Notes under the pieces: model-generated | Databases searched by the model: none | Told to the model about the DNA's origin: nothing | What the model saw: only the letters and a program-made list of their open reading frames with translations | From: RUG023 sp900315435 | GTDB taxonomy: Bacteria; Spirochaetota; Spirochaetia; Sphaerochaetales; Sphaerochaetaceae | DNA length: 5,733 bases | NCBI GenBank assembly: GCA_902788205.1 | Contig: CADAJJ010000083.1 | Coordinates: 1 to 5,733 of the forward strand | Direction of reading: 5' to 3' | Part shown: piece after piece, positions 1 to 5,733 of the stretch | Numbering within the stretch: the stretch's first letter is position 1 | How the letters are laid out: each line of letters starts with the position of its first letter | Program-made: the position numbers and the translations under genes

Positions 1-43
1 GCTAGTGTAGTTGCTTACAAGTTTGAGACTTCATTCCCTTTTT

Positions 44-481
44 TCATACCCCCCATCCCTTGCGTTTCCGCTTCATCCCACAAAAATCTGTACAGAGCCC
101 ATTGTTCTTCTTGATGCCGATGGCAAGCTGGACTTGGGAAACAACATGGGTCGTCTGTTCTGAATTCTTCCAGGTGGCGGTGGACCTGATGCTGTTGGTC
201 GTATAAGGCGAGCTCAAGAAGATAGAGTAGATGGGAGGATTTCCGTCCGGCTTGATGTCGATGGTGAGCTTGCCGAGATGATAGAAGAGGACGTTTCGCC
301 TATTGCCGATGCTGTCGTTGTTGTAATAGGCCTGGATGTCGGGGGATAGGTCGCTCCACAAATGCCATATCCCGCGCTCTGCGGTCGCTGGCACGTAGGA
401 TCCGCTGATGGACAAGGCCATGAGCGACATGGAGCAAAGAAGCACTATACACAGCAGGACAAGTAATTTTTTCAGCTTCAT
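44..481 (-). CDS. Hypothetical exported protein, 145 aa
   Basis: I do not recognise a family. The N-terminus is a clear signal peptide: lysines at residues 2, 4 and 5, a hydrophobic core over about residues 6-21, and a likely cleavage site after Ala22 (Ser-Leu-Met-Ala). There is no convincing lipobox, so a periplasmic or secreted product is more likely than a lipoprotein. The mature part (about 23-145) has no other membrane segment. It is rich in Ser, Thr, Asn, Tyr and Ile, and its alternating polar and hydrophobic residues around 85-122 suggest beta-strands. The ATG at 481 follows AGGA with a 6-nt spacer, and a promoter sits immediately upstream. The last 20 or so residues turn abruptly basic and Cys-containing (two Cys, then Lys/Arg-rich), unlike the rest. 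A different frame gives a more protein-like end, so the tail may result from a frameshift. It lies downstream of the amidotransferase gene, but its own promoter argues for separate expression. Confidence 0.7.
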   Translation of the reverse strand: MKLKKLLVLLCIVLLCSMSLMALSISGSYVPATAERGIWHLWSDLSPDIQAYYNNDSIGNRRNVLFYHLGKLTIDIKPDGNPPIYSIFLSSPYTTNSIRSTATWKNSEQTTHVVSQVQLAIGIKKNNGLCTDFCGMKRKRKGWGV

Positions 482-499
482 TGTTTTTCCTAGTTAGCA

Positions 500-528
500 A
501 AGATAGTGACAATAGGTAGATGGGTCAA
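500..528 (-). promoter_or_regulatory. Likely sigma70 promoter for the small exported protein gene
   Basis: On the minus strand a -35 box TTGACC (523-528) is separated by 17 nt from a -10 box TATCTT (500-505). Transcription would start near 493, leaving a very short leader that still contains the AGGA ribosome binding site. The -35 box overlaps the TGA stop codon (525-527) of the amidotransferase gene, and no terminator is visible between the two genes, so readthrough from the upstream operon is also possible. The call is based on box matches and spacing only. Confidence 0.5.
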
Positions 529-1259
529 GCCCTGTTGGTGCCACATTCCGAAAGGAAATAGTGCCAGATGGGCAACATCCCGTTGTCTGCCATCAACATC
601 GCCTCTGGATGCCATTGTACGGCAAAAATGGCTTCATGTACACACTCGATTGCTTCAATCGCCCCATCGCTTGCTGTCGCGCTGACCACGAAACCGGGTG
701 CCACGTCCTTTACCAGCTGGTGGTGCAGGCTGTTTGTCGCCACGGAATCCGTAGGAAACAGCCCCCTGAGGAACGAGGACTCGGGAAAGTATACCCGGTG
801 GAAGGGTTGGGTGGGGTCGTCAAGATGGGCATGGTCCATGCCCTGCGGGTCGCGCAGCCGCCAATCCTGCCAGAGGGTACCGCCGAAGACGACGTTGATC
901 AGTTGCATGCCTCGGCAGATGCCGAATATCGGGATATGGCGCACTGTCGCCTCTTTGACCAGCGCGGTCTCGTAAGCGTCGAGCTTGTCGTTCCATGGGT
1001 GGCAGAGCGGATCGGCAATGGCGTGGTAGCGCAGGGGATTGATGTCGGCACCACCCGGAATCAGAAGGCCGTCGATGCCGTCAAGCTGTTCCTTGACGGC
1101 AGTCAGGTCTGACAGGATGGGAGCCATGAGCGGCACACCGCCAGCCTTCACGATGCCGCCGATGTAGGCTTCGGTGGTTTCCTGATGTTCCCAGCCTTGA
1201 AAGGCGCTGGTCGCCGGAGCCTTGGTCGGGGTTCCGGCAATCAGGATGCGTTCTCTCAT
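525..1259 (-). CDS. Gamma-glutamyl-gamma-aminobutyrate hydrolase-like protein (class I glutamine amidotransferase, peptidase C26), 244 aa
   Basis: This is a cytoplasmic hydrolase of the PuuD/C26 group, which cleaves gamma-glutamyl amide bonds, for example in gamma-glutamyl-GABA. The glutamine amidotransferase triad is present: nucleophile Cys115 in GICRGMQLINV (113-123) and His217 with Glu219 in QWHPE (215-219). Other family marks are IPGGADINP (67-75), which shapes the oxyanion region, and NSLHHQ (176-181). The length fits the family (about 240-260 aa). The start chosen is ATG at 1259, where MRERILIAGTP begins as family members do. A longer open frame upstream is only a shadow of pepD. The start overlaps the pepD stop as ATGA (1256-1259), and no clear ribosome binding site precedes it, so translation is probably coupled to pepD. 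The neighbours are not putrescine-pathway genes, so the true substrate is uncertain. It may be another gamma-glutamyl peptide rather than gamma-glutamyl-GABA, and I leave the symbol blank. Confidence 0.9.
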   Translation of the reverse strand: MRERILIAGTPTKAPATSAFQGWEHQETTEAYIGGIVKAGGVPLMAPILSDLTAVKEQLDGIDGLLIPGGADINPLRYHAIADPLCHPWNDKLDAYETALVKEATVRHIPIFGICRGMQLINVVFGGTLWQDWRLRDPQGMDHAHLDDPTQPFHRVYFPESSFLRGLFPTDSVATNSLHHQLVKDVAPGFVVSATASDGAIEAIECVHEAIFAVQWHPEAMLMADNGMLPIWHYFLSECGTNRA

Positions 1260-2695
1260 TCGAGGACGGAAAGCAGGTGTTTCACGTAGTCTGCCGCGCG
1301 TTCGCTCGAGGAGATGGACAGATGCTCGTCCACCGAATGGATGCCACGCATCTGCGGACCGAAGGAGACACTGTCCATCCCTTTGACCTTGCTGTTGATG
1401 ATGCCGCACTCCAATCCCGCGTGGATGGCGGTGACCACCATGTCCTTGCCGGTATATTCCTTGTAGACCTTGGCGGCGGTGGCGGCCAGCTTGCTCTTGG
1501 TGTCCGGTTCCCAAGAGGGGTAGGCGGCGTCGACGACGACCTGCATGCCGGCACCTCGCATGATGTCCCCGACCAGGTCGCTGACCAGGTACTTGCGGCT
1601 CTCGACCGAAGACCTCTGGCTGGTGGTGGCGAAGAACCTTCCTTCCTTCATCGATACGATGGCAAGGTTGCTCGAGGTCTCGACGAGGCCTTGCAGCGTC
1701 TGGCTCATCGCGTAGACCCCGTGGAAGATGAGGAAGAGCATCCTGATGAAGGACGCGCTCTGGTGCTGGTCCACGGCTTCCTTGGCCGCCGGCCCCTCGG
1801 TCAAGGTCACGGCAAGCTGCGGGTCGCTGACCCGATACTCGTTCCTGATCTTCTCGGCCATCTCCTGGAGCCGTTGCTCGAAGGCCTTGGATTCCTGTTC
1901 GGGAATCTGGAAGGTGACCTTGCAGGAGGAAGGAATGACGTTCATCCTCGTGCCGCCCTCAAAGGAATCCAGCATGATCCGCTTCTGGCCGCGGAGCAAC
2001 CGGGCCGCCACCTTGATGGCGTTTGCCCGCTCCTTGTGGATTTCGTCCCCGGAGTGGCCGCCACGCAGCCCGCCCACCGTGAGGGTATAACCCTTCCAGC
2101 CGGAAGGGACCTTTCCCGTCTTGTAGGCCAGGGTGCCGGTGGTGTGCAGTCCTCCGGCACAACCGATGAAGAGGACTCCCTCGTTCTCGCTATCCAGGTT
2201 GAGCAGCAGCCTGCTCCGCACATCCTTGCCATCGAGACCATTGGCGCCATCCATGCCGGTTTCCTCGCTGACCGTGTAGATCAGTTCGAGCGGGCCATGC
2301 TTGCACGCCGGGTCGGTCAGCACGTCAAGGCCGATAGCGATGGCGATGCCGTCGTCTCCGCCCAAGCTGGTGTCCTTGGCCGTCAGCCAGTCGCCGTCCA
2401 CCTCCACCTCGATTGGATCCTTGGTGAAATCGTGGGTACTCGTCTCGCGTTTGACGCAGACCATGTCCATATGGCCTTGGAGCGCTACTGGGGTGCGGTT
2501 CTCGTATCCGGGCGTCGCATTGGCTCGGATGAAGACATTGCCCGCCTTGTCGCTGAAGGCTTCGAAGCCGTGCTCCTTGGCCCATCCGAGCAGCCAGGAG
2601 CGTACCCCTTCCTCGTTACCGCTCTCGCGGGGGATGGTCTCCAGCTTCAAGAAATACTTCCACAGGTTTTTCCGTTCCAAATCCGTCTTTGTCAT
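1256..2695 (-). CDS. pepD: Aminoacyl-histidine dipeptidase (PepD, peptidase M20 family), 479 aa
   Basis: This is a cytoplasmic zinc dipeptidase that hydrolyses Xaa-His and other unblocked dipeptides. It has the M20C layout of a catalytic domain split by a lid/dimerisation domain (roughly residues 190-390). The two-metal site can be followed in order: His75 and Asp77 in LQGHMDMV, Asp114 in LGGDDG, the Glu144-Glu145 pair in SEETG, Asp168 in NLDSE, and near the C-terminus His425 (HAGLECG) and His453 in GIHSVDEH. From my knowledge of Vibrio PepD (His80, Asp119, Glu149/150, Asp173), the first four positions have the same spacing here. The length agrees with E. coli PepD (about 485 aa). The ATG at 2695 follows AAGGAG with a 6-nt spacer, and the gene begins 11 nt after the nagA stop, so it is in the same operon. 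All key residues are present and the protein appears intact. Confidence 0.95.
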   Translation of the reverse strand: MTKTDLERKNLWKYFLKLETIPRESGNEEGVRSWLLGWAKEHGFEAFSDKAGNVFIRANATPGYENRTPVALQGHMDMVCVKRETSTHDFTKDPIEVEVDGDWLTAKDTSLGGDDGIAIAIGLDVLTDPACKHGPLELIYTVSEETGMDGANGLDGKDVRSRLLLNLDSENEGVLFIGCAGGLHTTGTLAYKTGKVPSGWKGYTLTVGGLRGGHSGDEIHKERANAIKVAARLLRGQKRIMLDSFEGGTRMNVIPSSCKVTFQIPEQESKAFEQRLQEMAEKIRNEYRVSDPQLAVTLTEGPAAKEAVDQHQSASFIRMLFLIFHGVYAMSQTLQGLVETSSNLAIVSMKEGRFFATTSQRSSVESRKYLVSDLVGDIMRGAGMQVVVDAAYPSWEPDTKSKLAATAAKVYKEYTGKDMVVTAIHAGLECGIINSKVKGMDSVSFGPQMRGIHSVDEHLSISSSERAADYVKHLLSVLE

Positions 2696-2701
2696 CGTTC
2701 G

Positions 2702-2707
2702 CTCCTT
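2702..2707 (-). promoter_or_regulatory. Ribosome binding site of pepD
   Basis: AAGGAG on the minus strand lies 6 nt upstream of the pepD ATG (2695). Its first base is the last base of the nagA stop codon TGA, so this site fills the short intergenic gap and fixes the pepD start. Confidence 0.8.
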
Positions 2708-3891
2708 CAGTCAAGTCTGTCCCGGATGAGCTTCCCGCCGACGAACAGCCCCTTGAACTGCAGTTCCTTGTCCAGGATGGTCAGGTCGGCACGGTAGTCC
2801 GGAATCAGCATTCCCTGGTCCCTGAATCCGTAGATTCTCGCCGGGTTGGTGCTGGTCATTTGTACCGCATCCTGCATGGAGACGCCCCAGGAGACCACAT
2901 TCTTCAGCGCTTTGAGCAGGGTGAGCGCGCTTCCGAGCAAAAGGTCGGGGTTCTTCGCGCTGACCCACGCCCCCTGCGGGCTCATCGCCGCCTCCATGCC
3001 GTTGGCTTCCAGTTTCCCATTGGTCTGCTTGGTCGGCTTCAGCGCGTCGGTGACCATCACCACGTGGCTGACCGGCTTCTCCCTGAGCAGCAGCTTGACC
3101 AGCTCGGGATGGACATGGACGCCGTCGCAGATGATTTCACAGTCCATGTTCTGCTCGATCAGGACGGCGCCGACGGCACCCGGGTTGCGGTGGTGCAACG
3201 GACTCATGGCGTTGAACATGTGGGTGGCGTGCAGGATGCCGCACTGGATACCCTCGACCATGTTCTCATAGGTGGCGTTGGTATGTCCGGCCAGCAGGAC
3301 GATGTTCTCACGGCGGGCAAGCAGGGCAAGTTCGCGCATACCTTTCAGCTCAGGGGCTACCGTCATGCAGATGACGTGTCCTTCACCGGCCTTGACCAAC
3401 CGCTCGAACAGCTCGCAGTTGACAGGCTGGACCCCCTCGGGATTCTGGGCGTTGATCTTTTCAGGGGAGATGAAGGGGCCTTCGAGGTTGATACCCATGA
3501 TCCTGGCTCCCTTCTCCTTGCCCATGGCCCCGATGATCGCCTTTTCGGCGCGGATCATGTCCTCGGGGAGGTTTGTATAGATGGTGGGCATGAAGGAGGA
3601 GACGCCGTAGTCGGCGAGCCTCTCGCTCATGCCCAGGATGGAATCGACGCTGCAGTCTTCGGTGCCATAGCCTCCGAAGCCGTGGATATGGGAATCGAAG
3701 AGTCCGGGAATGATGTAATTCCCCTGCAGGTCGATGCGGATCGTGTTGGAGGGAAAACTTTTCTGTTCCAAACGATTCATGTTGAAAATATCGCTGACAA
3801 GTCCGTTCTCGTCGATGGCGAGCGCACAGTCCTCAAGCTGTGCGAAACCGGTGATGATGGTGCTGTTGGTAAGTACAATTGGAGTGTTCAT
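2707..3891 (-). CDS. nagA: N-acetylglucosamine-6-phosphate deacetylase, 394 aa
   Basis: This enzyme hydrolyses GlcNAc-6-phosphate to glucosamine-6-phosphate and acetate in the cytoplasm, feeding amino sugars into glycolysis (through NagB) or into cell-wall precursor synthesis. It belongs to the amidohydrolase superfamily. Visible motifs in order are the HxH motif in IPGLFDSHIHGFGG (His68, His70), the metal ligand Glu137 in LEGPFIS (136-142), metal ligands His203 in AGHTNA and His224 in HATHMFNAM, the substrate-contact motif HRNPGAVGAV (234-243), DGVHV (256-260), and the catalytic aspartate Asp282 in VMVTDAL. The length is typical (about 380-400 aa). The ATG at 3891 is chosen because GAGAGG lies 7 nt upstream. 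A stronger AGGAGG sits 14 nt upstream, but no in-frame alternative start is near it. The gene is 52 nt after the transporter and 11 nt before pepD. No nagB or amino-sugar transporter is in the window, so the rest of the pathway must be elsewhere. Confidence 0.96.
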   Translation of the reverse strand: MNTPIVLTNSTIITGFAQLEDCALAIDENGLVSDIFNMNRLEQKSFPSNTIRIDLQGNYIIPGLFDSHIHGFGGYGTEDCSVDSILGMSERLADYGVSSFMPTIYTNLPEDMIRAEKAIIGAMGKEKGARIMGINLEGPFISPEKINAQNPEGVQPVNCELFERLVKAGEGHVICMTVAPELKGMRELALLARRENIVLLAGHTNATYENMVEGIQCGILHATHMFNAMSPLHHRNPGAVGAVLIEQNMDCEIICDGVHVHPELVKLLLREKPVSHVVMVTDALKPTKQTNGKLEANGMEAAMSPQGAWVSAKNPDLLLGSALTLLKALKNVVSWGVSMQDAVQMTSTNPARIYGFRDQGMLIPDYRADLTILDKELQFKGLFVGGKLIRDRLD

Positions 3892-3943
3892 GTTCGCGCC
3901 TCTCGCCTCCTACCGTACCACGAAAACCGCAAACATGGAAACC

Positions 3944-5473
3944 TCACCGTCCGCCGGCAGCCAGATTCTTCAGCCATTTCCCGTTTTTCAGGCGGAAAAT
4001 GCCGATGACAGCCTCGGTCACCTCCTCCAGATGGATCAGCGCGCAGACTTGCCAGAGCGGCAAGTGCAGGACGCTTGCTCCCAGGAAGGCCATAGGCACG
4101 CCGACCAGCCAGACGCAGCCAAGCTCGCAGCACATCGAGAACCTGGTATCCCCTCCTGCCCGGAGCAGGCCGGTAAGCAGGGTGTAGTCGAAGGAACGCA
4201 ACGGCATGATCAGGGCGGTGATCCAGAGACAGGAAAGAGCTGTCCGCGAGAGCTCTCCTTTCAGGTGGAATGCAATCACCAAAAGCGGGCTGGCGACAAA
4301 AAGCAGAAGCCCCATCACGCCTCCTATGGCGAGGGAGATGAGGGTAAAGCGTCTGCAATACCTGTGAGCCTCGCCTATCTCTCCGGCCCCGATTTTTTGT
4401 CCCATCATGATCAGGCACGTGTTGCTGACCGCGAGGATGGCGGTCAGGAACAGGTTGGAAACCGATTCGTTGACGTTGATTGCGGCAATCGCTTCGATGC
4501 CTTCTTTGGCGAAAGCCACCTTGTACAGAGCCATGCCGATGGCCCAGAGGAACTCGTTGCAGACCACTGGCAGGCAGGTGGGGAGTACGAAGCGGATGAA
4601 GGAGCGGGGGACGGCCAAGGTCCGGAGACCAATCGCGCAGGGGCTCTGCAGACGGTGCACGGCGGCCACGATGATGGCGGCCTCGACGAGACGGCTTGCC
4701 GTCGTGGCCAAGGCTGCTCCTGCCTCGCCCATGGCGGGAAACCCCAAGTGCCCGAAAATCATAGCCCAGTTCAGGCAGATGTTGGCCACCATCGAGATGA
4801 TGGAGGCAAGCAAGGGAATGAACGCCTTGCCGGTCGAACGCAACCCGACTCCGTAGATTTGGGAGAAGGCAAGGAAAAAGAAACCGAAACCAAGCGCCTC
4901 GAGATAGCTTTTCCCGCTTGCGATGACCTCCAGGTCATTGGTGAAGATGCGCATGACTGCGACCGGAAACACGGTGGAAAGCACACAGAACACCAACGCC
5001 CCGGCAAGAGCCACTTCAAGGGCGAAGGCGGTGATCCGCTTGATTCCTTTCCGGTTCTTCGCCCCATAGAACTGGGCGAGGAAAATCGAGCATGCGGTGG
5101 AGATCCCGAAAAAAAGCAGATTCAGCAGGAAATTGGTCTGCCCAGCCAGCCCGACCGCGGCGATGGCTGTGGGGCCGAGACGAGAAATCATCAGGGTATC
5201 GACGAAATTCAGGCTGTTCTGCAATATCTGCTGGAGCAGGACGGGAATGGCAATCGAGAAGAACTTGCCGAGAAAGGCATCTTTCTTCTTCATTGCCTTC
5301 CGGTCCGGGAACTGGAGTACCGTCCCTGGCGGGGCAAGCAGGCTATCCTCGTCCCCCCTCGGATCAGCCAACGCCTGGCTCATCAGGAATCTCGAGGACT
5401 GACGGGTCTTGATGACGACCACGGTAAGAACCAACGGGAAAAGCAGCACCATCGGGTGCGATACGAAACACAC
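3944..5473 (-). CDS. MATE-family (NorM/DinF-like) multidrug or metabolite efflux transporter, 509 aa from GTG (449 aa from ATG at 5293)
   Basis: This is a cytoplasmic-membrane antiporter that exports drugs or metabolites using a Na+ or H+ gradient. The conserved core has about 12 membrane segments in two similar halves. The first half carries GLRSTGKAFIP, the NICLNW segment and GFPAMGEAGAALAT. The second half carries the matching GLLRAGGDTRF motif. The substrate cannot be read from sequence. The start is open to question. Family alignment would begin at ATG 5293 (MKKKDAFLGK, 449 aa, the usual MATE length), preceded by GGAAGG only 2 nt away, which is poor spacing. I prefer GTG 5473, with AGGAGG at an ideal 5-nt spacing. 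The extra 60 codons in this frame have mostly G/C third bases and A/T-rich second bases, as in real coding sequence, and include a hydrophobic stretch at residues 8-21. An ATG at 5536 lies beside the palindrome and has no ribosome binding site. It is first in the likely operon with nagA, pepD and the amidotransferase gene. Family is certain; the start is about even odds. Confidence 0.9.
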   Translation of the reverse strand: MCFVSHPMVLLFPLVLTVVVIKTRQSSRFLMSQALADPRGDEDSLLAPPGTVLQFPDRKAMKKKDAFLGKFFSIAIPVLLQQILQNSLNFVDTLMISRLGPTAIAAVGLAGQTNFLLNLLFFGISTACSIFLAQFYGAKNRKGIKRITAFALEVALAGALVFCVLSTVFPVAVMRIFTNDLEVIASGKSYLEALGFGFFFLAFSQIYGVGLRSTGKAFIPLLASIISMVANICLNWAMIFGHLGFPAMGEAGAALATTASRLVEAAIIVAAVHRLQSPCAIGLRTLAVPRSFIRFVLPTCLPVVCNEFLWAIGMALYKVAFAKEGIEAIAAINVNESVSNLFLTAILAVSNTCLIMMGQKIGAGEIGEAHRYCRRFTLISLAIGGVMGLLLFVASPLLVIAFHLKGELSRTALSCLWITALIMPLRSFDYTLLTGLLRAGGDTRFSMCCELGCVWLVGVPMAFLGASVLHLPLWQVCALIHLEEVTEAVIGIFRLKNGKWLKNLAAGGR

Positions 5474-5478
5474 ACAGA

Positions 5479-5484
5479 CCTCCT
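5479..5484 (-). promoter_or_regulatory. Strong ribosome binding site upstream of the transporter reading frame
   Basis: AGGAGG, within GAGGAGGT, is a perfect match to the 16S anti-Shine-Dalgarno sequence. The overlapping GTGTGTG that follows offers three GTG codons at spacings of 3, 5 and 7 nt. The one at 5-nt spacing (5473) is in frame with the transporter. The one at 7-nt spacing (5471) would open a 35-codon frame ending at 5364. The first (5475) opens a 30-codon frame. A site this strong means something is translated from here, most simply the transporter itself. Confidence 0.7.
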
Positions 5485-5506
5485 CATATCGAAATACAAC
5501 GACACG

Positions 5507-5532
5507 AATACACGCGGTGAACCGCGTGTATT
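5507..5532. promoter_or_regulatory. 26-bp near-perfect palindrome, candidate operator or leader hairpin
   Basis: Two perfect 12-bp arms, AATACACGCGGT (5507-5518) and its complement ACCGCGTGTATT (5521-5532), flank a 2-bp centre GA. As RNA it would fold into an 11-bp stem with a 4-nt loop. It begins about 24 nt downstream of the predicted transcription start and about 23 nt before the AGGAGG site. No T run follows it, so it is not a simple terminator. Position and symmetry fit a dimeric repressor such as a TetR-, LacI- or ROK-type protein acting as a roadblock, but the sequence does not match an operator that I can name. No regulator gene is in the window. Confidence 0.65.
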
Positions 5533-5562
5533 TCATGAACCCAACTGATATTGGATGTCTCC

Positions 5563-5592
5563 ATTATAAATACTTACGATTTCAGTTGTCAA
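5563..5592 (-). promoter_or_regulatory. Full-consensus sigma70 promoter for the transporter-nagA-pepD-amidotransferase operon
   Basis: On the minus strand TTGACA (5587-5592) and TATAAT (5563-5568) both match the consensus exactly, with an 18-nt spacer (one above the optimum). Transcription should begin near 5556. The first gene begins at 5473 or 5293, giving a leader of about 80 or 260 nt that contains the palindrome. A promoter this strong placed in front of an operator-like palindrome suggests tight repression under most conditions. Confidence 0.85.
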
Positions 5593-5642
5593 CCTGAGCC
5601 AAGCGCTGGAAAACCTTCAGGATGCCATGGAGAGGCCCGTCT

Positions 5643-5662
5643 TTAGAGAGTTAACACTCTAA
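5643..5662. repeat. Short inverted repeat upstream of the promoter
   Basis: TTAGAG (5643-5648) and CTCTAA (5657-5662) are perfect 6-bp arms around an 8-nt loop that contains the palindrome GTTAAC. A competing fold pairs AGAGT with ACTCT around TAAC. It lies 90-100 nt upstream of the predicted start of transcription. It could be an upstream regulator site or part of a transcript ending here. Arms this short may also arise by chance. Confidence 0.3.
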
Positions 5663-5676
5663 TTGTTTGGAACCCC

Positions 5677-5719
5677 AAAACCCTTGATCCGCAATCCAGC
5701 CCCTGGCAAGGGGTTTTTT
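5677..5719 (+). terminator. Rho-independent terminator-like nested hairpin, possibly bidirectional
   Basis: On the plus strand a compact stem CCCCT/AGGGG (5700-5704 and 5709-5713, loop GGCA) is followed by six T (5714-5719). A longer alternative pairs AAAACCCTTG (5677-5686) with CAAGGGGTTTT (5707-5717), with one bulged base, and can hold an inner stem CCAG/CTGG (5696-5699 and 5703-5706). The A-rich left arm gives only four T on the minus strand. There it could end a leftward gene lying beyond 5733, which would insulate the operon promoter. No plus-strand gene that would need this terminator is visible in the window. Confidence 0.5.
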
Positions 5720-5733
5720 CATCGCGGTTTCCC

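Noticed and set aside
1..43. A further leftward gene starting just after the small exported protein
   Set aside because: Both ATG codons near the edge run into stops within about 10 codons inside the window.
1260..1514. Extension of the amidotransferase frame 85 codons upstream
   Set aside because: This stretch encodes the conserved C-terminus of pepD in another frame. The family N-terminus (MRERILIAGTP) begins exactly at the ATGA overlap.
1277..2797. A 506-codon open frame on the plus strand opposite pepD
   Set aside because: It is antisense to pepD, whose catalytic residues are all intact. The product is compositionally biased and contains no known motif.
3892..3943. A separate promoter or 8-codon leader peptide in the 52-nt gap before nagA
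   Set aside because: No -35/-10 pair with acceptable spacing is visible, and the short frame has no ribosome binding site. Co-transcription with the transporter is simpler.
5294..5460. Guanidine-II (mini-ykkC) riboswitch in the transporter leader, suggested by two ACGR tetranucleotides
   Set aside because: The bases flanking the ACGA and ACGG do not pair into the two required hairpins, and the stretch looks protein-coding.
3734..5548. A 604-codon open frame on the plus strand opposite the transporter and the start of nagA
   Set aside because: It is antisense to two confidently identified genes. Its product is low-complexity, rich in Gly, Asp, Glu, His and Gln with no recognisable domain, as expected for the antisense of GC-biased codons.
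5651..5722. A 23-codon leftward frame (MKKPLARGWIADQ...) at the right edge
   Set aside because: It overlaps the terminator-like hairpin, has no ribosome binding site in the visible sequence and is too short to support. It could also be the tail of a gene outside the window.

Overview
The window is one bacterial gene block. All five supported genes lie on the minus strand and are read right to left in the given coordinates: a MATE-family efflux transporter, N-acetylglucosamine-6-phosphate deacetylase (nagA), a PepD-type aminoacyl-histidine dipeptidase (pepD), a class I glutamine amidotransferase-like gamma-glutamyl hydrolase (peptidase C26), and a small secreted protein of unknown function. 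The DNA is moderately GC-rich with G/C-biased third codon positions. It uses AGGAGG-type ribosome binding sites and a consensus sigma70 promoter. The genes resemble those of anaerobic, sugar- and peptide-using bacteria. A spirochaete of the Sphaerochaeta type is my tentative guess from general protein character, but no rRNA or other marker is present and a Firmicute cannot be excluded.

Right end (5474-5733): no gene is supported here. The stretch holds a nested hairpin with a T tract (5677-5719), a small inverted repeat (5643-5662), a full-consensus promoter reading leftward (-35 at 5587-5592, -10 at 5563-5568, 18-nt spacer), and, just downstream of the expected transcription start, a 26-bp near-perfect palindrome (5507-5532) that looks like an operator or leader hairpin. 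A strong ribosome binding site (5479-5484) follows.

Middle (525-5473): the transporter, nagA, pepD and the amidotransferase follow with gaps of 52 nt and 11 nt and then a 4-nt ATGA overlap, so they probably form one operon driven from the promoter near 5556. NagA removes the acetyl group from GlcNAc-6-phosphate, PepD cleaves dipeptides, and the C26 protein probably cleaves a gamma-glutamyl amide bond. Together they suggest cytoplasmic salvage of amino sugars and small peptides, for example from cell-wall material, with a drug or metabolite exporter alongside. That link is inference.

Left end (1-524): a short exported protein with its own likely promoter, whose -35 box overlaps the stop codon of the amidotransferase gene. 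Its C-terminus may be frameshifted. I see no mobile element, CRISPR array, tRNA or rRNA, and no clear sign of a new multi-gene system. The most unusual parts are the control region of the transporter and the transporter's possible N-terminal extension.
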